Positions 23,516 through 31,657 of a DNA stretch of 64,000 nucleotides are shown here, piece after piece. The notes beneath the pieces were generated by a model. The model had not been told where the DNA came from and ran no database searches. It saw nothing but the letters and a program-made list of their open reading frames with translations. A program made the translations under genes and the position numbers. Numbering within the stretch: position 1 is the first letter of the stretch; each line of letters opens with the position of its first letter. This DNA comes from Caulobacter sp. Root655 (GTDB lineage: Bacteria > Pseudomonadota > Alphaproteobacteria > Caulobacterales > Caulobacteraceae). The stretch lies in the NCBI RefSeq assembly GCF_001427665.1, contig NZ_LMHC01000023.1, forward strand, positions 532,024 through 596,023. The letters are read 5' to 3'.

Positions 23516-24900
23516 GTTCTGGCCCCCGCCCCCGCCGTCAGCAGCGGGTGGCCGGCGGCGCGCGGGGCCAGGCGGCCGTCGGCCCCGACGATCCGCGCGC
23601 GCTCCAGCCAGGCCTCGAACTCCGGCGCCCGTTTCAGGCCCAGCAGCTCGCGGACATAGAGGGCGTCGTGGAATGAGGTCGACTGGTAGTTCAGCATCAC
23701 GTCGTCGGCCCCCGGCACGCCCATGATGAAGGTGACGCCCGCCGTGGCCAGCAGGGTCAGCAGGCTGTCCATGTCGTCCTGGTCGGCCTCGGCGTGGTTG
23801 GTGTAGCAGACGTCCACCCCTAGCGGCGCGCCCAGCAGCTTGCCGCAGAAGTGGTCCTCCAGGCCCGCCCGGATGATCTGCTTGCCGTCATAGAGGTATT
23901 CCGGCCCGATGAAGCCGACCACGCTGTTGACCAGCAGCGGCTCGAAGGCCCGGGCCACCCCGTAGGCGCGGGCCTCCAGGGTCTGCTGGTCGATCCCATG
24001 ATGCGCGCCGGCCGACAGGGCCGAGCCCTGGCCGGTCTCGAAATACATGACGTTGTCGCCGACCGTGCCCCGGTTCAGCGACCGGCCGGCGTCGAGACCC
24101 TCCCGCAGCAGCGCCAGGGTAACCCCGAAGCTGGCGTTGGCCGCCTGCGTGCCGGCGATCGACTGGAATACCAGGTCGACCGGCGCGCCGCGCTCGATCA
24201 GCTGGATCGCCGTGGTGACGTGGGTCAGCACGCAGGACTGGGTGGGGATTTCGAAGCGCTGGATCAGGTCGTCCATCAGCCGGGTCAGGTCGGCCAGCAC
24301 CGACAGGCTGTCGCTGGCCGGATTGATGCCGATCACCGCGTCGCCGCAGCCGTAGAGCAGGCCGTCCAGGATCGAGGCGGTGATCCCGGCCGGGTCGTCG
24401 GTCGGGTGGTTGGGCTGCAAGCGCACGGCCATGGTCCCGGGAAGGCCGATGGTGTCACGAAACTTCGTCGTCACCCGGCATTTGGAGGCGGCCAGGATCA
24501 GGTCCTGGTTACGCATCAGCTTGCTGACCGCCGCCACCATCTCCGGCGTCAGGCCCGGGGCCAGGCGGGCCAGGGCGGCGGGCGTGGCGATCTCCGACAG
24601 CAGCCAGTCGCGAAACTCGCCGACCGTCAGCGACGCTACCGGCGCGAAGGCCTGGGCGTCGTGGCCGTCGAGGATCAGCCGAGTGACCTCGTCGGTCTCG
24701 TAGGGGACCAGGGCCTGGCCCAGGAAGGCCCTCAGCGGCGTGTCGGCCAGGGCCATCTTGGCGGCGACATTGTGCTGGGCGCTGGTGGCGGCGATCCCGG
24801 CCAACACGTCGCCCGAACGCAACGGCGAGGCCTTGGCCATCAGGTCGGCCAGACCCTCGAAGGTCCAGGTCGTGGCTCCCAGCGTCGCGCGATAGGTCAT
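23512..24900 (-). CDS. eutB: Ethanolamine ammonia-lyase heavy chain
   Basis: A 462-residue TIM-barrel large subunit of ethanolamine ammonia-lyase, which holds the substrate and the cobalamin. Recognisable segments are LMAKASPLRSGDVLAGIAA (about 19-37), RVTTKFRDTIGLPGTMAVRLQPNHPTDD (two blocks near 141-168), DAVIGINPASDSL (about 186-198), ETGQGSALSAGAHHGIDQQT (about 290-309) and NSVVGFIGPEYLYDGKQIIRAGLEDHF in the C-terminal third. It opens the eutB-eutC operon. No EutA reactivase, acetaldehyde dehydrogenase or microcompartment gene is in the window, so acetaldehyde must be handled elsewhere. Confidence 0.95.
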   Translation of the reverse strand: MTYRATLGATTWTFEGLADLMAKASPLRSGDVLAGIAATSAQHNVAAKMALADTPLRAFLGQALVPYETDEVTRLILDGHDAQAFAPVASLTVGEFRDWLLSEIATPAALARLAPGLTPEMVAAVSKLMRNQDLILAASKCRVTTKFRDTIGLPGTMAVRLQPNHPTDDPAGITASILDGLLYGCGDAVIGINPASDSLSVLADLTRLMDDLIQRFEIPTQSCVLTHVTTAIQLIERGAPVDLVFQSIAGTQAANASFGVTLALLREGLDAGRSLNRGTVGDNVMYFETGQGSALSAGAHHGIDQQTLEARAYGVARAFEPLLVNSVVGFIGPEYLYDGKQIIRAGLEDHFCGKLLGAPLGVDVCYTNHAEADQDDMDSLLTLLATAGVTFIMGVPGADDVMLNYQSTSFHDALYVRELLGLKRAPEFEAWLERARIVGADGRLAPRAAGHPLLTAGAGART

Positions 24901-25037
24901 GGCGGTGAAGGTGGCGCCGATGGGCGCGGCTGGGAAGCCGGCGGCGTGGTGACGGGATATTCAAGGCGATCCTGCGCCATCGTTGATCGCGGACCTGCCG
25001 TTTCGCCTACGCGACGCGCGCTTCCTCCTCAACGTCC

Positions 25038-25162
25038 GTCATCCCGGGTTGTGCCCACGGTTCAGCCGACGGTGAAGCGCTTTGGCGCTCTGGCGCGCCA
25101 CACCTCCGCACCCTGGGGCGGACAGATGGGCCGGACAGCCTCTGCGAGGCTTCCGGGATGAC
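25038..25162. repeat. Inverted repeat GTCATCCCGG / CCGGGATGAC
   Basis: Ten-base perfect arms at 25038-25047 and 25153-25162 lie in the 298-base gap between eutB and the cckA stop. The same decamer opens the stretch before the second 148-bp element (54471-54480). Nothing else coding is seen in the gap. Confidence 0.55.
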
Positions 25163-25198
25163 AACCCATTTGGAGCTTCGGTGTCTCCAGGGGACTCC

Positions 25199-27298
25199 CT
25201 AAGCCGCCGCCATCTGCTGCTTGACCCGCTCGGCCAGGGTCTTGATGTCGATCGGCTTGGGCAGGAAGGTGACCCCCGTCTCGCCTTCCAGCAGGTCGCT
25301 GAACTCGGCCTCGGCATAGCCGCTGATGAACATCACCGGGGCGTTGCCCAGATAGGGGCGGGCCTTCTTGAGCAGGGTCGGGCCGTCGATGCCGGGCATG
25401 ATCACGTCGCTGATCAGCAGGTCGATGGTCCCGGCGTGCGCCTCGGCGATCAGCAGGGCCTCCTCGCCGTCGCAGGCCTCCAGGACCTCGTAGCCCCGGG
25501 CCCGCAGCAGGCGGGCGGCGACGCCGCGCACGGCGTCCTCGTCCTCGACGAACAGGATGCGGCCGGCGCCCGACAAGTCGCGGGGCGGACGCGGCCTGGC
25601 CGGTTCGGCGACCGCCAGGGCCGCCGCGGCGGCCGCCTGCTGGGCGGGGGTGGCCTCATAGACCGGCAGGAAGATGCGGAAAGCCGCGCCCTCGTTCGGG
25701 CGGCTGTGGACGTGGATCCAGCCGTCGCTCTGCTTGACGATGCCGTAGACCGTGGCCAGGCCCAGGCCGGTGCCCTCGCCCACCGGCTTGGTGGTGAAGA
25801 ACGGGTCGAAGATCTTGCCCATCACCTCGGGCGGGATGCCGGGGCCGTCGTCGCTGACCTCGATGAACGCCTGGTCGCCCAAGGCGCCGGGGAAGCCCAG
25901 GCCCTGGGCCTCTTCCTGGGTCAGGCGGGCGACGCGGATGCGCACCACGCCGCCGCCCTTGGCCGCCCGCACCGCGTCGCGGGCGTTGACGGCCAGGTTC
26001 ATGACGGCGGTCTCCAGCTGGCTCTTGTCGGCCCGCACCTGCGGCAGGTCGCGGCCGTAGTCGGTGACCAGCTTGACGTCCTCGCGCAGCAGGCGGCGCA
26101 GCAGGACCTCGAACTCGCTGATCAGTTCGCCCAGCTCCAGCACCTCGCGCTGCACGGTCTGCTTGCGGCTGAAGGCCAGCAGCTTGCGCACCAGGTCGGC
26201 GGCGCGGACGCCGGTCTGGCGGATCTCGTTGAGGCCTTCGTAGGACGGATCGCCGACCGGATGGCGGTGCAGCAGCTCGTCCAGGCGCAGCTGGATGGCG
26301 GTCAGCAGGTTGTTGAAGTCGTGGGCCACGCCGCCGGCCAACTGGCCGATGGCCTGCATCTTCTGGGCCTGGGCGAGCTGCAGCTCCATCTGCTTCTGCT
26401 CGGAGACGTCGATCAGATAGGCCACCAGCCGCCCGTCGACGCGGTACAGATAGAGGTGGGCGATGCGGGTCGGGTCACGGGCCAAGCGCACCTCGAACGG
26501 CCCCGCCTTGCCCTCGGCCAGGCGGGCGTCGGCGTCGGCCCGCGACGGCGGATCGATCAGGGCGCCGAACAGCGTGCCGGTCGGCACCGGGCCAGCCATG
26601 GCGTTCAGGGCCGGATTGGCTTCCAGAATGCGGGCGTTGAAGGGGTCCAGGCCTTCCAGCAAGGCCGCGCCGAACGGCGAGGCGCCGGAGAAGGCGTCCA
26701 GGGTGCGGGGAGCCGGGGCGGCCTCCGCCACGGTCGGGGCCGGGGCGACCGCCAGCGGCAGGGCCGGCGCCTCGATCACCACGGGCAGGCGCACCAGCAG
26801 TCGGCCGCCGCGCAGGCGGGAGGCCTCGGCGCGGTGCTCCCGGCCGGCGAGGATCAGCACCCCGTCGGCGCGCTCGCCGCCGCGGGCCTTGACCAGGGCG
26901 GCGAACAGGCCGGCCCCCGCCGCGCCCTTGGGCAGGCGGCGGGCGTCGCCCACGGTCAGGGCCCAGGCGTCGTTGGCGGCCAGCACGCGGCCGTCGGCGG
27001 CGGTCAGGGCGGCGGGTTCGGACAGGGCGTCGATGAAGGTCTCGGCGCCGTCCAGGTCCTGGTCCTGGCTCGAGGTCGAGGCGCGGATGGCCACCAGGCC
27101 CAGGATCGCCACGCCGGCGACGCCGCCCAGCAACAACAGGCCCGCCAGGGTGGTCGGTCCGGCACGCAGGGCGGGCGCGGCGGCGAACACCGCGGCCAGC
27201 ACCAGGAACACCGCCGCACCCCAGATCAGGAGGTCGGGGCGACGCTTGGCGCCGGGGATGTCCTTTACGTCGATGTCTTTCAGGGACGTCTCGGTCAT
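25199..27298 (-). CDS. cckA: Cell-cycle hybrid histidine kinase CckA
   Basis: A 699-residue bifunctional kinase/phosphatase that, through ChpT, controls phosphorylation of CtrA and CpdR. Two N-terminal transmembrane segments (about 24-42 and 48-68) are followed by two PAS-like regions (about 85-200 and 215-330). The phosphoacceptor H326 is in [15 protein letters not shown], and the ATPase domain has [35 protein letters not shown]-type text and [13 protein letters not shown]. The receiver domain has D631 in [13 protein letters not shown]. Numbering is within a few residues of the C. crescentus protein (H322, D623). The ATG at 27298 starts [16 protein letters not shown]. Neighbouring flhB-fliR-fliQ is the Caulobacter arrangement. 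Confidence 0.95.
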   Translation of the reverse strand: MTETSLKDIDVKDIPGAKRRPDLLIWGAAVFLVLAAVFAAAPALRAGPTTLAGLLLLGGVAGVAILGLVAIRASTSSQDQDLDGAETFIDALSEPAALTAADGRVLAANDAWALTVGDARRLPKGAAGAGLFAALVKARGGERADGVLILAGREHRAEASRLRGGRLLVRLPVVIEAPALPLAVAPAPTVAEAAPAPRTLDAFSGASPFGAALLEGLDPFNARILEANPALNAMAGPVPTGTLFGALIDPPSRADADARLAEGKAGPFEVRLARDPTRIAHLYLYRVDGRLVAYLIDVSEQKQMELQLAQAQKMQAIGQLAGGVAHDFNNLLTAIQLRLDELLHRHPVGDPSYEGLNEIRQTGVRAADLVRKLLAFSRKQTVQREVLELGELISEFEVLLRRLLREDVKLVTDYGRDLPQVRADKSQLETAVMNLAVNARDAVRAAKGGGVVRIRVARLTQEEAQGLGFPGALGDQAFIEVSDDGPGIPPEVMGKIFDPFFTTKPVGEGTGLGLATVYGIVKQSDGWIHVHSRPNEGAAFRIFLPVYEATPAQQAAAAAALAVAEPARPRPPRDLSGAGRILFVEDEDAVRGVAARLLRARGYEVLEACDGEEALLIAEAHAGTIDLLISDVIMPGIDGPTLLKKARPYLGNAPVMFISGYAEAEFSDLLEGETGVTFLPKPIDIKTLAERVKQQMAAA

Positions 27299-27434
27299 GG
27301 GGGACCGATATCCTTCTTCAGCCTTTACGGGACCTTGTCCCTTCGATTCGCGGCACAGGATACTCTTAACGCGTCGTCTGAGCGCGATCCCTGATCGATT
27401 GTCGATTCCGTGACGGAATGGAGGAGGCTCCGCC

Positions 27435-27869
27435 CTAGGGTTTTCCGCCGCCGACATTGACGCGTAGCCGGCCCAGCAGGTCGCGCAGTTGGTCCACCAT
27501 CGCGTCATCGAGGTCGCCGCGCAGGCGGACGTCGAAGCGCTCGGCCGTCTGGCGCAGGTGGAGAAATCGGGCCCGTCCCTCGGGGGTCAGGCTGACCTGG
27601 TGCGAGCGGCGGTCGCCCGGGTCGCGCGCCCGGACGATCAGCCCGTCGGCCTCCAGGCCGTTGAGGTGGTGGGTCAGGGTGGGGCCCTGGACCCCGACCG
27701 CCTGGGCCAGCTCGGACTGGCTTCGCTCGCCGCCGGGCGCCAGCGACAGCAGCACCAGCCAGACCGGCAGCGACCCGCCGGCTTCGACCATGGCGTCGTC
27801 GAACGCACGGGCCACGGCCTTGGAGGCCTGGGAGAGCACGAAGCCGATCGGCGGTTTGGTGGGTTTCAT
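27435..27869 (-). CDS. MarR-family transcriptional regulator
   Basis: A 144-residue winged-helix regulator. The recognition region is ERSQSELAQAVGVQGPTLTHHLNGLEADGL (about 51-80) and the wing RARDPGDRRSHQVSLTPEGR (about 83-102), with dimerising helices at both ends. The start codon is six bases from an 18+18-bp palindrome (27875-27911) that also fronts the divergent membrane gene. It very probably represses both genes and is released by a ligand that cannot be predicted. The pair is inserted between cckA and flhB. Confidence 0.9.
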   Translation of the reverse strand: MKPTKPPIGFVLSQASKAVARAFDDAMVEAGGSLPVWLVLLSLAPGGERSQSELAQAVGVQGPTLTHHLNGLEADGLIVRARDPGDRRSHQVSLTPEGRARFLHLRQTAERFDVRLRGDLDDAMVDQLRDLLGRLRVNVGGGKP

Positions 27870-27874
27870 GACTC

Positions 27875-27911
27875 AATATATAGACATCGAATGATTCGAC
27901 GTCTATATATT
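27875..27911. promoter_or_regulatory. Palindromic operator between marR-like and membrane genes
   Basis: Left arm AATATATAGACATCGAAT (27875-27892), one-base centre G, right arm ATTCGACGTCTATATATT (27894-27911); only one of 18 pairs mismatches. It is by far the most AT-rich stretch in the neighbourhood and lies between divergent start codons (27869 and 27947), as expected for a MarR operator overlapping both promoters. Confidence 0.85.
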
Positions 27912-27946
27912 TCGCGCCAGACTGCCCTCCGCGAAAGGACCCCGCC

Positions 27947-28300
27947 ATGACCATCGGATTGATCCTGCTGCTGTCGTTCCACGTGCTGGCCGCCATCTTC
28001 TGGGCGGGCACGACCTTCGTGCTGGCCCGGACGGGCGGAGCCGGGATCGAGGCCTTGCGCCGCCCGCAGACCGGGGCCGCGGTCGTCGCCGTGCTGACCG
28101 GCGCGGGCCTGGGCGCCTGGGTGCATGGCGGCGCCTTCGGCCGCACCGAACAGGTGCTGATGATCGCGGTCGTCGCCTCCCTGGCCGCCTTGACCGTCCA
28201 ACTGCTGGACCGCGCCCATCCCGCCCGCAGCCAGCGCATCGCCGCCGGCCTGCTGATGATCGCCGTCGTCGGGATGGTGGCGGCGCGCTACGTGGCGTGA
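27947..28300 (+). CDS. Small integral membrane protein, probably MarR-regulated
   Basis: A 117-residue protein with four hydrophobic segments (about 3-25, 42-60, 67-86 and 95-114) and few charged residues. The N terminus LILLLSFHVLAAIFWAGTT with a conserved-looking His in the first segment is similar to CopD- or cytochrome b-like small membrane proteins (DUF2269-type), but a firm family call is not possible. GAAAGGA lies upstream of the ATG. Its divergent pairing with the MarR gene over a shared palindrome makes it the likely regulatory target. Confidence 0.75.
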   Translation: MTIGLILLLSFHVLAAIFWAGTTFVLARTGGAGIEALRRPQTGAAVVAVLTGAGLGAWVHGGAFGRTEQVLMIAVVASLAALTVQLLDRAHPARSQRIAAGLLMIAVVGMVAARYVA

Positions 28301-28315
28301 CCGACCTCAGCCGCC

Positions 28316-29389
28316 TCAGCCCCGCGCCTTGGCCTTCTTGTTGTTCATCACGAAGCCGATGACCTTGGCCACCGCCTCGAAATGGTCGGCCGGGATCTGC
28401 TCGTCCACCTCGACCGAGGCGTAGAGGGCGCGGGCCAGGGGCGGGTCTTCCAGCACATAGACCCCAGCCTCCTCGGCCACGGCGCGGATCCGCAGGGCCA
28501 GGGCGTCGACGCCCTTGGCCACGCAGACCGGCGCGGCGTTCTCGCCCTGCTCGTATTTCAGCGCCACGGCGTAGTGGGTGGGGTTCATGACCACCACGGT
28601 CGCCTTGGGCACGGCCTGCATCATCCGCTGGCGCGAGCGCTGCATGCGCAACTGCTTCTGCTTGCCCTTGACGTGAGGGTCGCCCTCGGACTGCTTCATC
28701 TCGTCCTTGACGTCCTGCAGGCTCATCCGCATGCGCTTGTTGAAGCGCATGCGCTGCCAGAACCAGTCGAAGCCGGCCGTGCAGATCAGGAAGATCAGCA
28801 CCGCCCAGAACAGCTTGACGCACAGCTTCATCGCCAGCGGCGTCATCGCCCCCACGTCCATGCCCACCAGATTGACGAACTCGAAGGCGTGCGGCTTGAC
28901 CACGAACCAGGCGATGACGCCGGTGACGATGAACTTCAGGGCCGACTTGGCGAACTGCACGAAGCCGTCGGGGCCGAAGATCCGGCCCAGGCCCTTGATG
29001 ATGTCCAGCTTCTTGAGGTCCGGCTTGATCTTGTCGGCCGACAGGATGAAGCCGGACTGGCTGACATTGGCCGCCGCGCCCAGCAGGCCCGACACGACCA
29101 TGACCAGGACCACGGCCGGCAAGGCGGCGAGGATGGCGGTCTTGGCGATCGCCCGGATGCCGCCCTCGACGTCCATGGTGCCGGCGTGGGCCAGGAACGG
29201 GGTCAGGGCCCCGACCAGGTCGCGGGCCAGCCAGCCGCCGGCGATCACCACCACCCCAAAGGCGCCCGACAGCGAGGCCAACTGCGAGATGTCGGCGGAC
29301 TTGGGGACGTCGCCCTTGGCGCGGGCGTCCGACAGCTTCTTGGCTGTTGGTTCTTCTGTTTTCGAGGCGTCGTCAGTCTCTTCGGCCAT
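28316..29389 (-). CDS. flhB: Flagellar type III export switch protein FlhB
   Basis: A 357-residue inner-membrane protein of the flagellar export gate, which switches secretion from rod-hook to filament substrates. Four transmembrane segments (about 33-52, 80-105, 140-165, 180-205) lead to a cytoplasmic domain with the self-cleaving NPTH motif at residues 269-272, exactly the Salmonella numbering, in VVMNPTHYAVALKY. The N terminus DDASKTEEPTAKKLSDARAKGDV is the family's export-gate leader. It is the last gene of fliQ-fliR-flhB, 12 bases after fliR. Confidence 0.97.
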   Translation of the reverse strand: MAEETDDASKTEEPTAKKLSDARAKGDVPKSADISQLASLSGAFGVVVIAGGWLARDLVGALTPFLAHAGTMDVEGGIRAIAKTAILAALPAVVLVMVVSGLLGAAANVSQSGFILSADKIKPDLKKLDIIKGLGRIFGPDGFVQFAKSALKFIVTGVIAWFVVKPHAFEFVNLVGMDVGAMTPLAMKLCVKLFWAVLIFLICTAGFDWFWQRMRFNKRMRMSLQDVKDEMKQSEGDPHVKGKQKQLRMQRSRQRMMQAVPKATVVVMNPTHYAVALKYEQGENAAPVCVAKGVDALALRIRAVAEEAGVYVLEDPPLARALYASVEVDEQIPADHFEAVAKVIGFVMNNKKAKARG

Positions 29390-29401
29390 GCCGACGCTCC
29401 C

Positions 29402-30157
29402 CTAGTTGAACACCGCCAGGAGGTCGCGATAGCGATCGCTCCAGACCATGGCGATGCCGCCGAGCGAGAGGCCCAGCAGGGAGAGGCCCAGGATGACGCT
29501 GAGCGGCGAGGTGACGAAGAAGATCTGGAACGACGGCATCACCCGGCCGACCAGGCCGGTGGCCAGGTTGAAGACGATCGAAAACACCAGCACCGGCGCG
29601 GCCAGCTGGACGCCCAGCTTGAAGCTGTCGGCCACTGTACGCACCGCCAGAGCGGCGGCGTCGTTGACCGGCACGACGCGGGTGAACGGAAAGATGTCGT
29701 AGGACTTGACGATCGCCCCGATGAACAGGTGATGCAGGTCGGTGACCATGACCAGGGTCAGGCCCAGCATCGACAGGAAGGTGGCCACCGCCGTGCTGCT
29801 GGGCGCGCCGGCCGGGTTGGCGGTCTGGGCGAAGGACAGGGTGGTCTGGATCGAGATGATTTCGCCGGCCGTGGTCAGCGAGCTCATGAACATCTTCAGC
29901 ACCGCGCCGATCATCAGGCCGATCAACACCTCGTGCAGCACCGCGCCGGCCAGGGCGCCGACGCCGACGGGCACGGTGATGATGCTCTTGGAGACCAGCG
30001 GGGCCAGCAGCATGGCCATCAGCACGGCGAAGGACAGGCGGATGCGCGGCGGCACGACAGTCTCGCCGATGCCGGGAATCAGCATGACCATCGCCCCGAC
30101 CCGGGCGAAGACCAGGCCGCCGACATAGACCTGAAGAACCGTGGCGTAGCTGTCCAA
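29402..30157 (-). CDS. fliR: Flagellar export protein FliR
   Basis: A 251-residue membrane component of the flagellar type III export gate, assembled with FliP and FliQ into the pore. About six hydrophobic segments are visible; AGEIISIQTTLSFAQTANPA (about 100-120) is the conserved central motif. A TTG start at 30157 is proposed: it encodes MDSYATVLQVYVGGLVFARVG, the expected N terminus, is 11 bases after the fliQ stop and follows GGCAGGGGAC. No ATG fits. Cotranscribed with fliQ and flhB. Confidence 0.93.
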   Translation of the reverse strand: MDSYATVLQVYVGGLVFARVGAMVMLIPGIGETVVPPRIRLSFAVLMAMLLAPLVSKSIITVPVGVGALAGAVLHEVLIGLMIGAVLKMFMSSLTTAGEIISIQTTLSFAQTANPAGAPSSTAVATFLSMLGLTLVMVTDLHHLFIGAIVKSYDIFPFTRVVPVNDAAALAVRTVADSFKLGVQLAAPVLVFSIVFNLATGLVGRVMPSFQIFFVTSPLSVILGLSLLGLSLGGIAMVWSDRYRDLLAVFN

Positions 30158-30168
30158 GTCCCCTGCCC

Positions 30169-30432
30169 CTACATCCCGGCGATCTTGGCGGCGATCTCGC
30201 GCATGAAGCCCGACATCAGCGCGCCCATCAGCGGCAGGAACAGCAGCAGCGAGATGAAGATCGCCACGATCTTGGGGGCGTAGACCAGGGTGGCTTCCTG
30301 GATCTGGGTCAGGGCCTGGAACAGGCCGATGGCCACACCGACCACCAGGCCGACGATCAGGATCGGCGCGCAGAGCTGCAGGGTGAGCCAGATCGCGTCG
30401 CGTCCGACATCCAGGACTTCGGCTCCGGTCAT
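30169..30432 (-). CDS. fliQ: Flagellar export protein FliQ
   Basis: An 87-residue protein with two transmembrane hairpin segments (about 14-38 and 50-75), normal length for the family. Family motif text is LTLQLCAPILIVGLVVGVAIGLFQALTQIQEATL, spread over residues 16-49, followed by KIVAIFISLLLFLPLMG. First gene of the fliQ-fliR-flhB operon, which is preceded by a CtrA-type box about 70 bases upstream, as expected for an early (class II) flagellar operon. Confidence 0.97.
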   Translation of the reverse strand: MTGAEVLDVGRDAIWLTLQLCAPILIVGLVVGVAIGLFQALTQIQEATLVYAPKIVAIFISLLLFLPLMGALMSGFMREIAAKIAGM

Positions 30433-30498
30433 CGGAGAGCCTCTCATGACGCGCGCACGCGGGGTGGGAACTGATGTCCGCACCATCGCCCGTCATGG

Positions 30499-30513
30499 TT
30501 AACAGCGGGTTAG
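30499..30513 (-). promoter_or_regulatory. Probable CtrA binding site of fliQ operon
   Basis: On the minus strand the sequence is CTAA, seven bases (CCCGCTG), TTAAC, matching the CtrA box TTAA-N7-TTAA(C) except for one base. It is 67 bases upstream of fliQ. Another TTAA lies at 30520-30523. CtrA activation of the fliQ promoter is known in Caulobacter. Confidence 0.75.
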
Positions 30514-30572
30514 GGAGGGTTAATGGAAGCTGTGGAGAACCGTGGCGAATGGTCGCCGGGGCGGTCGCTCTT

Positions 30573-30684
30573 CCCCCTATGGGGGAGGAGCGCCGAAGGC
30601 GCGGAGGGGGCAAGTGCGCCAGTGATGCGTCACACTTGCCCCCACCTGGCGACTGCGTCGCCTGTCCGCCCCCATAGGGGGCGG
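30573..30684. repeat. Imperfect palindromic intergenic element
   Basis: CCCCCTATGGGGG at the left end and CCCCCATAGGGGG at the right enclose further complementary blocks (GGGGGCAAGTG / CACTTGCCCCC). It lies between the RidA-like gene stop and the fliQ promoter, which are on the same strand, and probably stops transcription from running on. Same general design as the 148-bp elements but a different sequence. Confidence 0.75.
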
Positions 30685-30695
30685 AGCCGAGTCCC

Positions 30696-31199
30696 TTACT
30701 TCGGCTTCCGCGCCGCCTGGACCTCGATCTCGACCAGCATGCCCGGGGCCACCAGCGACGACACCTGGCTGGTGATGCGCGAGGGCTTGTTGGGCTGGGT
30801 CGCGGTGCCGAAGAAGGTCTTGTAGGCCTCCATCATGCCGGGGAAATCCATCTTGCCGCCCTTGGCCGGGTCGCCGACCAGCAGGACGCGCATCATCACC
30901 ACGTCGCCCATGGTCGCGCCCTGGCTCTTCAGCGCTTCCTCGATGCGGCCCAGCACGCCCATCGTCTGGGTCTTGGTGTCGCCGAAGGTGGCGGTCAGGG
31001 CCGGATCGCCCTTGTCGACGACCATCGGCGGGGTCATGCCGCTGACATAGATGGTGTCGTAGCCGGCCGGCACGGTCACCACGCTGGCGATCGGCGAGGT
31101 GGGCGCGCCGCCACGGACGATCTCGGCGGCGTTTGCAGCGCCGGCTCCAATGGCCAGCATGCTGGTCAGGGCGGCGGCGGCGAGGATCAGGCGCTTCAT
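30696..31199 (-). CDS. Exported RidA (YjgF/UK114) family protein
   Basis: A 167-residue RidA-fold protein carrying an N-terminal signal peptide (MKRLILAAAALTSMLAIGAGAANA, cleaved near 24). Cytosolic RidA enzymes hydrolyse reactive enamines/imines made by amino-acid enzymes. The fold is recognised from TIYVSGMTPPMV, IEEALKSQGATMGDVVMMRV (about 86-105) and the C-terminal PSRITSQVSSLVAPGMLVEIE with the conserved Arg. Two genes upstream on the same strand is an exported flavin amine oxidase, which makes imines, so the pair could work together in the periplasm. 24 bases separate it from the cytochrome gene. Confidence 0.88.
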   Translation of the reverse strand: MKRLILAAAALTSMLAIGAGAANAAEIVRGGAPTSPIASVVTVPAGYDTIYVSGMTPPMVVDKGDPALTATFGDTKTQTMGVLGRIEEALKSQGATMGDVVMMRVLLVGDPAKGGKMDFPGMMEAYKTFFGTATQPNKPSRITSQVSSLVAPGMLVEIEVQAARKPK

Positions 31200-31223
31200 G
31201 GGTCGTCTCCTTGAGGGCTTTTT

Positions 31224-31616
31224 CTAGTGAGCCTGCAGGTTGCGAGGCTTCTTGGCGGCATTGATCTTGGCGCGAGCGGCGACGACGTCGGCGGTGGTCA
31301 CCGGCTTGCCCTTGTTGCCCCAGGACGTGCGGACATAGGTCAGCAGCGAGGCCAGGTCGGCGTCGTTGAGGTCGTCCTTGAAGGCCGGCATGCCCGCCCG
31401 ACCGGCCAGGACGGTGGTCAGCATCGGCGCGGGATCACCCTGCACGAAGGGGTCGCCGGCCAGGGCCGGAAAAGCGCCCTTCACACCCTTGCCGCTGGTC
31501 TGGTGGCAAGCGGAGCAATTGTCATTGAACAGCGACTGCGGCGTCGCGGCCTGAACCGACACGGCGAAGGCGGACGCGGCCAACAGGCCGCAGGCGAAGA
31601 CGATCGAACGGCTCAT
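31224..31616 (-). CDS. Periplasmic cytochrome c
   Basis: A 130-residue mono-haem class I cytochrome c. A signal peptide (1-23, ending SVQA) is followed by the haem motif CSACH at about 34-38 and the axial Met in GRAGMPAFKDDLNDADLASLLTYVRTSWGN (Met near 75). It lies between the amine oxidase and RidA genes and is a candidate electron acceptor for the oxidase, which would make that enzyme a dehydrogenase coupled to the respiratory chain. Confidence 0.92.
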   Translation of the reverse strand: MSRSIVFACGLLAASAFAVSVQAATPQSLFNDNCSACHQTSGKGVKGAFPALAGDPFVQGDPAPMLTTVLAGRAGMPAFKDDLNDADLASLLTYVRTSWGNKGKPVTTADVVAARAKINAAKKPRNLQAH

Positions 31617-31657
31617 GGAATCTCCCGAAACACTTCTTCCCCAGGCATAGCCCAGCC

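Noticed and set aside
24901-25198. Cobalamin riboswitch upstream of eutB
   Set aside because: The B12-box and conserved core were not visible in the leader; the segment holds only an inverted repeat.
25082-27394. 770-codon open frame on the plus strand opposite cckA
   Set aside because: Antisense shadow; no domain is recognisable and the minus strand encodes an intact CckA.
28382-30283. 633-codon open frame on the plus strand over flhB, fliR and fliQ
   Set aside because: It is His/Gln/Gly-rich and spans three well-defined flagellar genes of the other strand.
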